Shown here piece by piece: positions 34,328 through 43,774 of a stretch of 44,825 bases of DNA. The stretch covers positions 1 to 44,825 of the forward strand of contig JACPFU010000013.1 in assembly GCA_016182785.1 (NCBI GenBank), written 5' to 3'. This DNA is from Lysobacterales bacterium (GTDB lineage Bacteria > Pseudomonadota > Gammaproteobacteria > Xanthomonadales > Ahniellaceae). Below the pieces are notes generated by a model. That model saw only the letters and a program-made list of their open reading frames with translations. It was not told the origin of the DNA and ran no database searches. Numbering within the stretch: position 1 is the stretch's first letter; the number at the start of each line of letters is the position of its first letter. A program made the translations under genes and the position numbers.

Positions 34328-34339
34328 GGCCACGCTGGC

Positions 34340-34427
34340 GGCGCGGCCTCAGCCGCGCCACCGACGTCTGTCCGGTGCGCGAGTCGATCGGGCTGGACAG
34401 ACGGGCCGGATGCGAGGGCGCATCCGG
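34340..34427 (+). other. Series of perfect hairpins after rsr
   Basis: Three stems in a row: GGCGCGGC/GCCGCGCC (34340-34359), GTCTGTCC/GGACAGAC (34366-34402) and CCGGATGCG/CGCATCCGG (34406-34427). None has a T tract, so they are not simple terminators. They may stabilise or separate the rsr message from the Y RNAs. Confidence 0.6.
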
Positions 34428-34452
34428 TCGGGTGGCGATACGGAGCAAGCGG

Positions 34453-34535
34453 GCTGCGCCGATCGGCGAATGCCAGTGGGACTACATCTGCAAACTGTCC
34501 GTCTCACGAACCCCTCGTCGCCGATCGGCGGAGTC
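34453..34535 (+). ncRNA. Y RNA-like transcript without tRNA-like module (YrlB-like)
   Basis: A stem CGCCGATCGGCGA (34457-34469) pairs perfectly with TCGCCGATCGGCG (34518-34530). An internal loop follows with ATGCCA on one side and CGAACCCC on the other, then a second helix GTGGGAC/GTCTCAC (with one G-U pair) and a loop TACATCTGCAAACTG. The words GAATGCCAG and CCC-CTCGTC recur at the same places in the next RNA, which argues for a shared Ro-binding stem. The boundaries are approximate. Confidence 0.72.
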
Positions 34536-34552
34536 CGCAAGAATCAACCGAT

Positions 34553-34672
34553 GAAATTGGACGAATGCCAGCAGGTCTACATTGTCGCGGGTTCGACTCC
34601 CGCCGGCGCCCCCGCGCCGTAGCTCAGTGGGTAGAGCGTGATGACCTGGTACCCACTCGTCGTCCAACCCAA
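34553..34672 (+). ncRNA. YrlA-like Y RNA with permuted tRNA-like module
   Basis: Outer stem TTGGACGA (34557-34564) with TCGTCCAA (34660-34667). Next a loop with ATGC and helix CAGGTC (34572-34577)/GACCTG (34643-34648). Inside is a tRNA in circular order: T arm GCGGG-TTCGACT-CCCGC (34587-34603), acceptor CGGCGC/GCGCCG (34604-34619) closed by CCCC, then D arm GCTC-AGTGGGTA-GAGC (34622-34637). Enterobacterial YrlA RNAs share this plan and lie in the same place beside rsr. It is probably transcribed with rsr and released by processing. Confidence 0.88.
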
Positions 34673-34694
34673 ATGGAATTGCCTGGAGCAACAC

Positions 34695-35915
34695 ATGAGC
34701 CACTACAACGAAATGAACACCCACGGCGGCGTGCCGGTGAAGCTGTGGACGCGCGGCGTGCCGGTCGAGGACGAGGCGATGCGGCAGCTGGCGCAGTTGT
34801 CGCGCTTGCCGGTGGTGTGGCCGCACGTGGCGGCGATGCCGGACGTGCATGTCGGCATCGGTGCGACGGTGGGGTCGGTGGTGCCGACGCGGCACGCGAT
34901 CATTCCGGCTGCGGTTGGGGTCGATATCGGCTGCGGCATGATTGCGGCGCGCACCTCGCTGCATGCGCGCGATCTGCCGGATTCGTTGGCCGGCGTGCGC
35001 AGCGCGATCGAGAAGGCGGTGCCGCATGGCCGCAGCACGAACAAGGGCAGCCGCGACAAGGGTGCCTGGAACGCGCCGCCGCGCACCGCGCTGCAGGCGT
35101 GGACGGGGCTGGAGCAGGACTTCAAGCGGTTGTGCGAACTGCACCCGCGCCTGAAGAACACCAACAACCTAAACCACCTCGGCACGCTCGGCACCGGCAA
35201 TCATTTCGTCGAGATCTGTCTCGACGAGGGAGACATGGTGTGGGTGATGCTGCACTCGGGTTCGCGCGGCGTCGGCAACGCCATCGGCACGCACTTCATC
35301 GAACTGGCCCAGGCCGACATGCGCGAGCACATCGCCAATCTGCCGCATCGTGACCTCGCCTATTTCCAGGAGGGCTCGAAGCATTTCGACGACTACGTGT
35401 TCGCGGTCGACTGGGCGCAGCGCTTCGCACGCGAAAACCGCGCGATCATGATGAGCAACACGCTGGCGACATTGGCCAAGGTGATCCCGAAGAAGTTCAC
35501 GTTGACCGAGGAAGCGGTGAACTGCCACCACAACTACGTGCAACGCGAAACCCACTTCGGCGAGAGCCTGTTCGTGACCCGCAAGGGCGCGGTGAGCGCG
35601 CAACTCGGGCAGCTTGGCATCATCCCGGGCTCGATGGGTGCGAAGAGCTTCATCGTGCGCGGGCTCGGCAATGCCGACGCGTTGTGTTCGTGCTCGCACG
35701 GCGCCGGCCGGGTGATGAGCCGTACCCGTGCCAAAGCGATGATCACGATCGAGGACCACGTCCGCGCCACCGCCCACGTCGAATGCCGCAAGGACAAGGA
35801 CGTGATCGACGAGTCACCAGCGGCGTACAAGTCGATCGACCAGGTCATGGCGGCGCAGGCGGATCTGGTCGAGATCATGCACACGTTGCGGCAAGTGGTG
35901 TGTGTGAAGGGGTGA
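34695..35915 (+). CDS. rtcB: RtcB, 3'-phosphate RNA ligase
   Basis: A 406-residue GTP- and Mn-dependent ligase that joins 2',3'-cyclic phosphate or 3'-phosphate ends to 5'-OH ends. Key residues: Cys80 in VDIGCGM, His in LGTGNHFVEI (H170), HHNYVQRE, and guanylylated His335 in CSCSHGAGRVMSR. GGAG seven bases upstream supports ATG 34695. It starts 23 bases after the Y RNA outer stem and is followed 26 bases later by rtcA. Confidence 0.97.
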   Translation: MSHYNEMNTHGGVPVKLWTRGVPVEDEAMRQLAQLSRLPVVWPHVAAMPDVHVGIGATVGSVVPTRHAIIPAAVGVDIGCGMIAARTSLHARDLPDSLAGVRSAIEKAVPHGRSTNKGSRDKGAWNAPPRTALQAWTGLEQDFKRLCELHPRLKNTNNLNHLGTLGTGNHFVEICLDEGDMVWVMLHSGSRGVGNAIGTHFIELAQADMREHIANLPHRDLAYFQEGSKHFDDYVFAVDWAQRFARENRAIMMSNTLATLAKVIPKKFTLTEEAVNCHHNYVQRETHFGESLFVTRKGAVSAQLGQLGIIPGSMGAKSFIVRGLGNADALCSCSHGAGRVMSRTRAKAMITIEDHVRATAHVECRKDKDVIDESPAAYKSIDQVMAAQADLVEIMHTLRQVVCVKG

Positions 35916-35941
35916 GCGAGAGCAAACTGGAGCAAGACCTC

Positions 35942-36967
35942 ATGGACAAGCAACTACTGGTGATCGACGGAGCGCAAGGCGAAGGCGGTGGGCAAATCCT
36001 GCGCACCGCCTTGTCGTTGTCGATCCTCGAACAGCGGCCGATCCGCATCGAGCGCATTCGTGCCGGGCGCGCGAAGCCGGGACTGATGCGCCAGCACCTG
36101 ACCTGCGTGAAAGCCGCCGCGGCGATTTCGGCGGCGGATGTGCGTGGGGCCGAACCGGGCTCGACCACGCTGGAGTTCGTGCCGCAGGCCCTCGTTGGCG
36201 GTGCCCAGCATTTCGCGATCGGCACCGCCGGCAGCGCGATGCTGGTGCTGCAGACGGTCCTGCCGCCACTGCTGCGCGCCGACGGGCCGAGCCGCATCAC
36301 GATCGAGGGCGGCACCCACAACATGCTGGCGCCGAGCGCGAGCTTCATCGAGCGCTGCTTCCTGCCGATCCTGCGGCGCATGGGCGCGGAGGTCGAACTC
36401 GAAGTCGAGCGCGTCGGCCTGTATCCGGCCGGCGGCGGGCGCATCGTCGCGAAGATCGCGCCCTCGGCGCTGCGGCCGCTTGCGCTCGACGCACGCGGCG
36501 AGCGCCGCGGCATCGGCGCCGAGGCGCTGGTGGCGGCGGTGCCCGAACATGTCGCGTTGCGCGAGATCACGCGCGTCGCCGACCGCTTCAAGTTGCGGCG
36601 TGAACAGGTGTCGCACCGCGACCTCGGCACGCGCACCGGCCCCGGCAACGTGCTGTCGGTGTGGGCCGAGTTCGACCAGGTCTGCGAACTGGTGACCAGC
36701 TACGGCGAGCGCGGCGTCGCCGCGGAAACCGTCGCCGACCGCGCCGCCGATGCACTGCAGGCCTGGCTGGAATCGGAAGCGGTGGTCGGCGGGCACTTGG
36801 CCGACCAGTTGCTGCTGCCGATGGCGATGGCCGGCGGCGGCACGTTCGTGTGCGGCGAACCGAGCGCTCACTTGCGCAGCAATGCCGAGCTGATCAACCG
36901 CTTCGATGGTGCGCGCATCGGCATTCGCGCCGAGGGCAGGCACGCGCATCGCGTGACTGCGAGCTGA
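35942..36967 (+). CDS. rtcA: RtcA, RNA 3'-terminal phosphate cyclase
   Basis: A 341-residue ATP-dependent cyclase converting RNA 3'-phosphates to 2',3'-cyclic phosphates. LLVIDGAQGEGGGQILRTAL, IRAGRAKPGLMRQHLTCVKA and GGTHNMLAPS are diagnostic. His310 in PSAHLRSN is the adenylylated residue. It is the last gene of the RtcR-controlled operon. Confidence 0.97.
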   Translation: MDKQLLVIDGAQGEGGGQILRTALSLSILEQRPIRIERIRAGRAKPGLMRQHLTCVKAAAAISAADVRGAEPGSTTLEFVPQALVGGAQHFAIGTAGSAMLVLQTVLPPLLRADGPSRITIEGGTHNMLAPSASFIERCFLPILRRMGAEVELEVERVGLYPAGGGRIVAKIAPSALRPLALDARGERRGIGAEALVAAVPEHVALREITRVADRFKLRREQVSHRDLGTRTGPGNVLSVWAEFDQVCELVTSYGERGVAAETVADRAADALQAWLESEAVVGGHLADQLLLPMAMAGGGTFVCGEPSAHLRSNAELINRFDGARIGIRAEGRHAHRVTAS

Positions 36968-36974
36968 GCGACTA

Positions 36975-37121
36975 CATCGCGGCCTGGAGGCCGCTCCCAC
37001 TGTCGCTCGATGAGGAGTGGTCCGGGACTGGTGGGAGGGCATCGCGGCCAGGAGGCCGCTCCCACTGTCGCTCCATGAAGGCTGGTCGAAGCAGCAGTGG
37101 GAGCGGCTTCCAAGCCGCGAT
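36975..37121. repeat. REPIN-like cluster, second family
   Basis: Left arms ATCGCGGCCTGGAGGCCGCT (36975) and again at 37041, with a short GTGGGAGG half-arm between and a full right arm AGTGGGAGCGGCTTCC then AAGCCGCGAT (to 37121). The same family as 28216-28296. It lies between convergent rtcA and the adaptor gene. Confidence 0.9.
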
Positions 37122-37135
37122 GCTCTGGCCAGGCT

Positions 37136-38323
37136 CTAGCGATGCTCGACCGGCGCGAGGCGCGAACCTTCGCCGATGCGATCGTCCGGATGCTGCACGA
37201 CCCATTCGCCCGATTTCAGTCCGGCGCGGATCTCGGTGACCAGGCCGGCGCGATCGCCGATCTCGACCAGGCGCTGCACGGCGCGTCCATCGCGCGCAAC
37301 GAATACCGCCCAACGCCCCTGCACGCGAAACAGCGCGTTCGACGGCACCTGCAGCACCGCGTCGTCCTCGCGCAACAGGAACTCGACTTCGACCCGGTAG
37401 GCGTCGCCGAGACTGGCCCAGAGCTCCGGCGCCGACACGAAGTCGAGGATCACGCGCGTGCGCTGTTCCTCGACGCCAAGCGCCGAAATCTTGGTGAAGG
37501 CCGCGGGCTCGATCCGCGTCACCCGCGCCTGCAGCTCGATCGCTCCGCCCCAGCGCAGCACGCGCGCTTCCAGGCCCGGGCGCAATTGCACGGCGGCGGT
37601 CGACAGTGCTTCGACTTCGATCTCGAGCGCACGCGGGTCACCGAGTTCGAGCAGCGGCTGCGCGGCCGCGACGGCAGAGCGGCTCTCCTGGAAGCGGCGC
37701 AGGACGACGCCGTCGATCGGTGCCTCGATGCGCAGGAACTGGTCGCCGCCGCCACTGCCCTGCAGGGCCAGCACCGCGCGTGCCGCCTCGGCACGTTGTT
37801 CGGCCGCGGCCAGGTCGGCACGCGCCGCGGCCTGTTCCGCTTCGTGCTGGTCGACCTTCATCAGCGCGGTCTCGCGTTGCGAGGAGGACACCGCGTCGCC
37901 CATGTCCTGCAGGCGCTGGGCCTCGCGTTGCGCGAGCTTCAAAGCGGCCTCGGCGGCATGCACGCGACTGCGCGCTGCGCGCACCGAGGCGTCGGCTGAA
38001 GCCGCCTCGGCGCTGGCGCGCGCGCGCGTCTGCGGGTCCATCAGCGCACCGGCCAACGGCTCCAGCTCGGCCACGACTTCCCCCAGCTTCACCGCATCGC
38101 CCGGCTCACGTTCGATGCGCCGCACCGTGCCCGCCACCGGCGCGCTGACCGCGTACCGCTGCTTCAGCCGGGTCTTGCCCTCTTCCTGCACGCTGACCAC
38201 GAGCGGCGCCGCGCGCACCTCGGCCAGCTCGACCTGCTGCGCCGGCGTGCGCAGAGCCAGGTAGAGCAGCGCCGAAATCACTGCCGCGCCCCCGCCAAGA
38301 CCGAGCCACTGCTTGCGATTCAT
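37136..38323 (-). CDS. HlyD/MacA-type periplasmic adaptor
   Basis: A 395-residue adaptor with an N-terminal anchor (WLGLGGGAAVISALLYLAL). Lipoyl halves SAPVAGTVRRIEREPGDAV and LRIEAPIDGVVLRRF bracket a coiled-coil hairpin (about 105-190, Ala/Arg/Glu-rich). The beta-barrel and C-terminal domain follow (VPSNALFRVQGRWAVFV). It is last in an ATPase-permease-adaptor operon. Confidence 0.9.
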   Translation of the reverse strand: MNRKQWLGLGGGAAVISALLYLALRTPAQQVELAEVRAAPLVVSVQEEGKTRLKQRYAVSAPVAGTVRRIEREPGDAVKLGEVVAELEPLAGALMDPQTRARASAEAASADASVRAARSRVHAAEAALKLAQREAQRLQDMGDAVSSSQRETALMKVDQHEAEQAAARADLAAAEQRAEAARAVLALQGSGGGDQFLRIEAPIDGVVLRRFQESRSAVAAAQPLLELGDPRALEIEVEALSTAAVQLRPGLEARVLRWGGAIELQARVTRIEPAAFTKISALGVEEQRTRVILDFVSAPELWASLGDAYRVEVEFLLREDDAVLQVPSNALFRVQGRWAVFVARDGRAVQRLVEIGDRAGLVTEIRAGLKSGEWVVQHPDDRIGEGSRLAPVEHR

Positions 38324-38327
38324 GCCG

Positions 38328-40696
38328 TCATTCCCTCGTCTTCAGCACGCCGATCAGATCCAGATGCGCGATGCGCCGCTGCACGATCCACGCCGACAAC
38401 ACGGTCGAGCCGATCATCGCCAGCGCCGCGAACCCATAGGTCTCCGCCGAGATCAGCACCGGAATGCGGAACAGTTCGGACTGCATGCTCACCGCCATGT
38501 ACACGCTGAGCATATAGCCGGTCAGGAAGCCGAGTGGAATCGACAGCAGCACCAGCAGGGCCAGTTCGCCGATCAGCACATAGGCCACTTCGCCGCGGGT
38601 GAAGCCGAGCACGCGCAGGCTGGCGAGGTCGCGTCCGCGTTCGGACAGCGACACGCGCGCGGCGTTGTAGACCACGCCGAAATTGATCACGCCGCCAAGA
38701 ATCAGCGCGACGTAGGTGAACACGCCGAGGCTCTCGCCGAGCGTGTCGTAGAAGTTCTGGATCGCGAGCTTGCGCACGCCGATGCCGCTGACGCGCGGCC
38801 GGCGCTCCAGCATTCGGTACAGTTCGGACTGCGCGTTGGCATCGGCAGTGATCAACACCCCGGAAATGCGCTCGCCGTCGCCGAGCAGGCGATTCAGCGC
38901 ATCCAGGTCCATGTACGCATTCACGCCCAGGTATTCGTTCACGACCGCGGCGACCACCGCCTCGACACGCCGCCGCCGTCCTTCGAGCACCTCGATTTCG
39001 ATGACATCGCCGACCTCGACGCCGAGCATGCCGGCCAGATAGTCAGTCAGCAGCAGGCCCTGCGCCGGGATCGGCACGCGCCGCAGATCGCGATCGACCG
39101 GCCGTTTCAGCACGCTGTCGGCACGCAGACCCTGGATCGCGTTCAGCTCGCTGCGATGCCCGGCATGCAGACGCACCGGCACATTGCGATAGCTCTCGAC
39201 ATGCAGCACGCCCGGCAATGCGCGCAGTTCGTGCGCGGCACGCTCGCCGCTGCCTTCGGTGAAGTCTGCGGACAGGTCGTTGCGCTGGCCGATGCGGAAC
39301 TGCACGTCGATCATGTAGTCGATCGCGTCGGTCTGGAAGCGCCCGATCATCATGATCGCGCACGCGAAGGCGAGGCCGACTACGGTCAACAACGACTTCC
39401 ACGGCCGTCGCTCGATCTGGCGCAGCAGCATGCGCGTCGGTTGACTGAGGTAGCGCGCCAGGCCGAGGCGTTCGAACAGCGCCGGTCGATAACGCTCCGG
39501 CGCCGGCGGCCGCATCGCCTCGGCCGGCGGCAGGCGTGCCGCGGTGAGCACGGCCTGTGCCGTGCCGACGAAGGCGGCGAACAGGCTGACACCGACACCG
39601 AGCGCGAACACGCCGGCGCTCATGCGGAAGTCGAGGAACGGAAAACGGTAGAACTCCTGGTAGACGCCGGCCATCCATTGCCCGAGACGGATGCCGCCGA
39701 GCAGGCCGATGACCACGCCGATCGCAACGATCAAGCTCACCAGCAGCGCGTAGTGCAGGCCGATCGCGCGGTTGGAATAGCCGAAGGCCTTGAGGATCGC
39801 GATCTGGTCGCGCTGCATGCCGACCAGGCGCGAGATCACCACGTTCAGCAGGAACGCGGCGACGCCGAGGAAGATGGTCGGGAAGATGCGCGCCATGGTG
39901 TCGAGCTGGCGCAGTTCTTCGCTGAGGAAGCGGTTCGAGACCTGGTCCTCGCGGCCGTAGGCGCCAAGCCCGCCGTAGTCGGACAACACCGCATCGAGCG
40001 CTTCGATCACGGCTTCGGGGCGCGTGCGCGCGACCAACTTCAGGGTCACGTTGTTGAACGCGCCGTCCATGTCGAGCGCGGCCCCGAGCGCGCGCCGGTT
40101 CATCCACACGATGGCGAAGCGGCGGAAGTCCGGGAACACGGTGCCCGGCTGGATCTGGTAGACGAACTCCGGCGAGAGCGCGATGCCGACGATGCGCAGT
40201 TCGCGATGACGACCGTAGATGGTCGCCGACAGGGTGTCGCCGGGCACGAAGCCATGCGCCTCGGCGAAGGCCTCGCTGATCACCGCCTCGTCCTCGCTGC
40301 CCGGCGCGAGCATGCGCCCGGCGCGCAGGTAGGGGCGGTTCAACAGTGGTGCGCCGTCGTCGGCGAGCGAGACCATCAGCGCCCGCACCGGATCATCGAA
40401 GCCGGGCACGTTCAGGTTCGCGCCGGCCACGAGGCGCGTCTCCAGTGCCTGCACGCCGTCGATCTCGCGAATGCGCTCGGCCACCGCCTCGGGCACGCGT
40501 CGTGCCTGCGCGAACACGTCGGCGAAGGCGTAGTCGCGATAGAAGCGCTCGCGCGTCTCGCTCAGCGACTCCAGCGTCGCGCGCGACATCACCAGATTCG
40601 CGAGCCCGGCCGCGATCACCAGCGCGATCGCAATGGCCGGCCCACGCAGGTGCCAGAGATCGCGCAGCGCCTTGGTGTGCAGCGCGCGCATCGCGA

Positions 40697-40700
<4 letters not shown>
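38328..40700 (-). CDS. Large FtsX-type ABC transporter permease
   Basis: A 790-residue permease with two FtsX-like halves. Helices: [16 protein letters not shown] (about 23-38), a cluster near 275-390 ([55 protein letters not shown]), [17 protein letters not shown] (about 440), and three at the C-terminus ([54 protein letters not shown]). Two large periplasmic domains lie between. The ATG overlaps the ATPase stop. Long permeases of this type belong to YbbP/LolCE relatives. Confidence 0.92.
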
Positions 40701-41413
<713 letters not shown>

Positions 41414-41419
41414 GGCGGA

Positions 41420-42700
41420 TCAGCGTTCGACTACCGCCACCACACCCATGCCGCCGGCGGTGCAGACCGAGATCAGCGCGCGGCCGCCGCCCTTTTCCGC
41501 GAGCAGCTTGGCCGCGGTCGCGACGATGCGCGCGCCGGTCGCCGCGAACGGATGCCCGAACGCCAGACTCGAACCGACCACATTCAGCTTCGCCGGATCG
41601 ATCGCGCCGAGCGCGGCCGGAAGGCCGAGCCGCTTGGTGCAGTAGTCGGCCGACTCCCAGGCCTTCAGCGTGCACAGCACCTGCGCCGCAAACGCCTCGT
41701 GGATCTCGTAGAAGTCGAAGTCCTGCAACTTGAGCCCGGTCGCCTTCAGCAGTTCCGCCACTGCAACCGTGGGCGCCATCAGCAGGCCTTCGCCGGCGAC
41801 GAAGTCGACCGCGGCGACGCGCGAATGCGTCAGGTAGGCAAGCGGCGTGTGGCCGCGCGCCTGTGCCCAGGCTTCCGAACTCAGCAACACGGCGCTGGCA
41901 CCATCGGTCAGCGGTGTCGAATTGCCTGCAGTCAGCGTGCCCTTGCCCGAGCTGCGGTCGAACGCCGGCTTCAGCGTCGCCAGCTTCTCGACGGTGGTGT
42001 CGGCACGCAGGATGTTGTCGCGATCGAGGCCGCGGAACGGCACCACCAGGTCCTGGAAGAAGCCGCGCTCATACGCGGCCGCGGCCTTGCGATGCGAGTC
42101 GTAGGCGAGCTGGTCCTGCGCCTCGCGGGTGATGCCCCATTCCTTGGCCATCAACTCGCAGTGCTCGCCCATGGCCTTGCCGGTGCGCGGTTCGCCGACG
42201 CCGGGGAAACCCGGCTTCAGTTCGCCGAACGAGAAGCCCTTGAAGATCGCGCCGATGCGCTGGCCGAAGGTCTTGGCGCGATTGATGTTGAGCAGGCGGC
42301 GGCGCATGCGCTCGCCGACCACGATCGGCACGTCCGAGGTGGTGTCGGAACCGCCGGCGATGCCGGCTTCGATCTGCCCGAGCGCAATCTGGTTGCCGAT
42401 GTGGATGCTGGTGTCGAGACTGGTGCCGCAGGCGCGCTGCATGGTGATGCCGGGCGTCAACGGCGACAGCCCGGAGGACAGCGCGACTTCTCGACCAAGA
42501 TTCCAGTCCGAGGAATGCTTCAGCACCGCGCCGAGCGCGACCTCACCAAGCTGCACGCCGCTGAGATTGAATCGCTCGACCAGCGATCCCACCGCCTTGA
42601 TCGACATGCCGGCATTGCCGAGGTCGAAGTAGGCGGTGTTGTTGCGGCAGAACGGAATGCGCGATCCACCGAGGATGGCGACGCGGCGGGCTTGGCTCAT
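41420..42700 (-). CDS. Thiolase, acetyl-CoA C-acetyltransferase
   Basis: A 426-residue thiolase-fold enzyme. Active Cys91 is in TMQRACGTSLDTS; YEIHEAFAAQVL carries a catalytic His; and CTAGGMGVVAVV the second Cys near the C-terminus. Length and spacing are like FadI/AtoB relatives, acting in fatty acid breakdown or acetoacetyl-CoA synthesis. ATG 42700 is preceded by GGAGT. Confidence 0.93.
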   Translation of the reverse strand: MSQARRVAILGGSRIPFCRNNTAYFDLGNAGMSIKAVGSLVERFNLSGVQLGEVALGAVLKHSSDWNLGREVALSSGLSPLTPGITMQRACGTSLDTSIHIGNQIALGQIEAGIAGGSDTTSDVPIVVGERMRRRLLNINRAKTFGQRIGAIFKGFSFGELKPGFPGVGEPRTGKAMGEHCELMAKEWGITREAQDQLAYDSHRKAAAAYERGFFQDLVVPFRGLDRDNILRADTTVEKLATLKPAFDRSSGKGTLTAGNSTPLTDGASAVLLSSEAWAQARGHTPLAYLTHSRVAAVDFVAGEGLLMAPTVAVAELLKATGLKLQDFDFYEIHEAFAAQVLCTLKAWESADYCTKRLGLPAALGAIDPAKLNVVGSSLAFGHPFAATGARIVATAAKLLAEKGGGRALISVCTAGGMGVVAVVER

Positions 42701-42751
42701 GGCGGACTCCAGCAATCGGGAGCCCGACCCTAGCAAATGCCCGTGGAGCGG

Positions 42752-43699
42752 TCACGCTGGAGCGCGGCCCTCGATCTCGACCGCATTCTCGACCGGCGTG
42801 GCCGGCACCGGCGGATCGACGAAGAATGCGTCAGCGTAGGCCCAGAAGTGCCACGCGGCGGGCGCCGTCGCCAGCATCCAGTCGAGATGCGCCGAAGCGA
42901 AGCGCATCGCCGCGTCGCGGTCGGTCACCTGCAGCGCCTCGCGGATACGCAGCTTGCGCCGACCGGTCGCGGGATCGAGCCAGACCGCGAAAAACACGAT
43001 CGGCACCTTCGACTTCTCGGCGAGCTTGATCATGCCGCTTGGCAGCTGCGCATCACGGCCCAGCAGACGCACCGGTACCTCGCCACCGACATGGGGCACG
43101 TCGATCGAGGTCAGCAGGCTGACGCCGGACTGCAGCGCCCGCAGCATCGGTCGAGGACCATCGCCGATGTAAACGAACGGATGGTCGCCCAAGCTCAAGC
43201 CTTCGTTGATGCGTACTTGGGCGTAGCGATACAGCACGCTATGCCCCTTCAGCGTTTCCGGGTCGTGGCGGGCGGACAGAATCGCGAAACGCCGACCGCT
43301 GCGGCGCAACGAACGCAGCCCCCAGAATCCCGCACCCCAATGGAAGGAAAGCGTGATCAAGGCGCCGTCGCCTTCCGGCCAGTCGCCATCGATGTCGAAA
43401 TGGCGGTCGAGGAAGCGATCGGTGCGCAGCTTCAGCAGGAACAGGTCGGCCTGGTCGATGAGGTGATACAGGCGCTGCTCGAAGGCGAAGCGCTTCGGGT
43501 CGTCGATCACGCCATAGCGCGCGGCGACAGCCACGGTCGCATCGACCCGTTCGCGGTAGAACCAAGGCCAGTGCGCAAGACGGCGCGCGACGCGGAAGCC
43601 GAGCCACCAAGGCATCAGTGCAATCGCGATGGGCACCAGGAAGCGCTCGATCAGCGAGCGCAGCTCGCGGCGCATCCGGTTCTTGGGTGAATCGACCAT
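42752..43699 (-). CDS. LpxL/HtrB-like lysophospholipid acyltransferase
   Basis: A 315-residue protein with a membrane segment near 20-35 (LVPIAIALMPWWLG) and a catalytic-region LSFHWGAGFWGLRSLRR (His120). The HX4D motif is not intact: His is followed by WGAGF rather than X4-Asp/Glu. Downstream VYIGDGPRPMLRALQSG and LLTSIDVPHVGGEVPVRLLG match the family. The missing acid may indicate altered activity. A TAGGAT -10-like box at 43707-43712 lies so near ATG 43699 that the message may be leaderless. Confidence 0.78.
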   Translation of the reverse strand: MVDSPKNRMRRELRSLIERFLVPIAIALMPWWLGFRVARRLAHWPWFYRERVDATVAVAARYGVIDDPKRFAFEQRLYHLIDQADLFLLKLRTDRFLDRHFDIDGDWPEGDGALITLSFHWGAGFWGLRSLRRSGRRFAILSARHDPETLKGHSVLYRYAQVRINEGLSLGDHPFVYIGDGPRPMLRALQSGVSLLTSIDVPHVGGEVPVRLLGRDAQLPSGMIKLAEKSKVPIVFFAVWLDPATGRRKLRIREALQVTDRDAAMRFASAHLDWMLATAPAAWHFWAYADAFFVDPPVPATPVENAVEIEGRAPA

Positions 43700-43706
43700 C
43701 CGCAAA

Positions 43707-43747
43707 TCCTAGCAGCGCGAATCGGATGATCGACCGACCGCTAAACT
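43707..43747. promoter_or_regulatory. Divergent -10 boxes of the two flanking genes
   Basis: On the minus strand TAGGAT (43712-43707), seven bases before the acyltransferase ATG. On the plus strand TAAACT (43742-43747). Matching -35 boxes are weak on both. Confidence 0.45.
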
Positions 43748-43774
43748 ATGCGGCCGTTCCATCCGGATTTCGCC

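Noticed and set aside
32681..34333. Long open frames antisense to rsr, rtcB, rtcA, glyQS and the ABC genes
   Set aside because: High GC favours long antisense frames. Their translations are Arg/Ala/His-rich without domain motifs, while the opposite strand encodes complete known proteins.
34587..34650. A normal tRNA gene, suggested by T-arm and D-arm sequences
   Set aside because: The arms occur in reversed order (T arm before D arm), the acceptor strands are joined by a CCCC loop, and there is no anticodon arm or CCA end. It fits the permuted module of a Y RNA.
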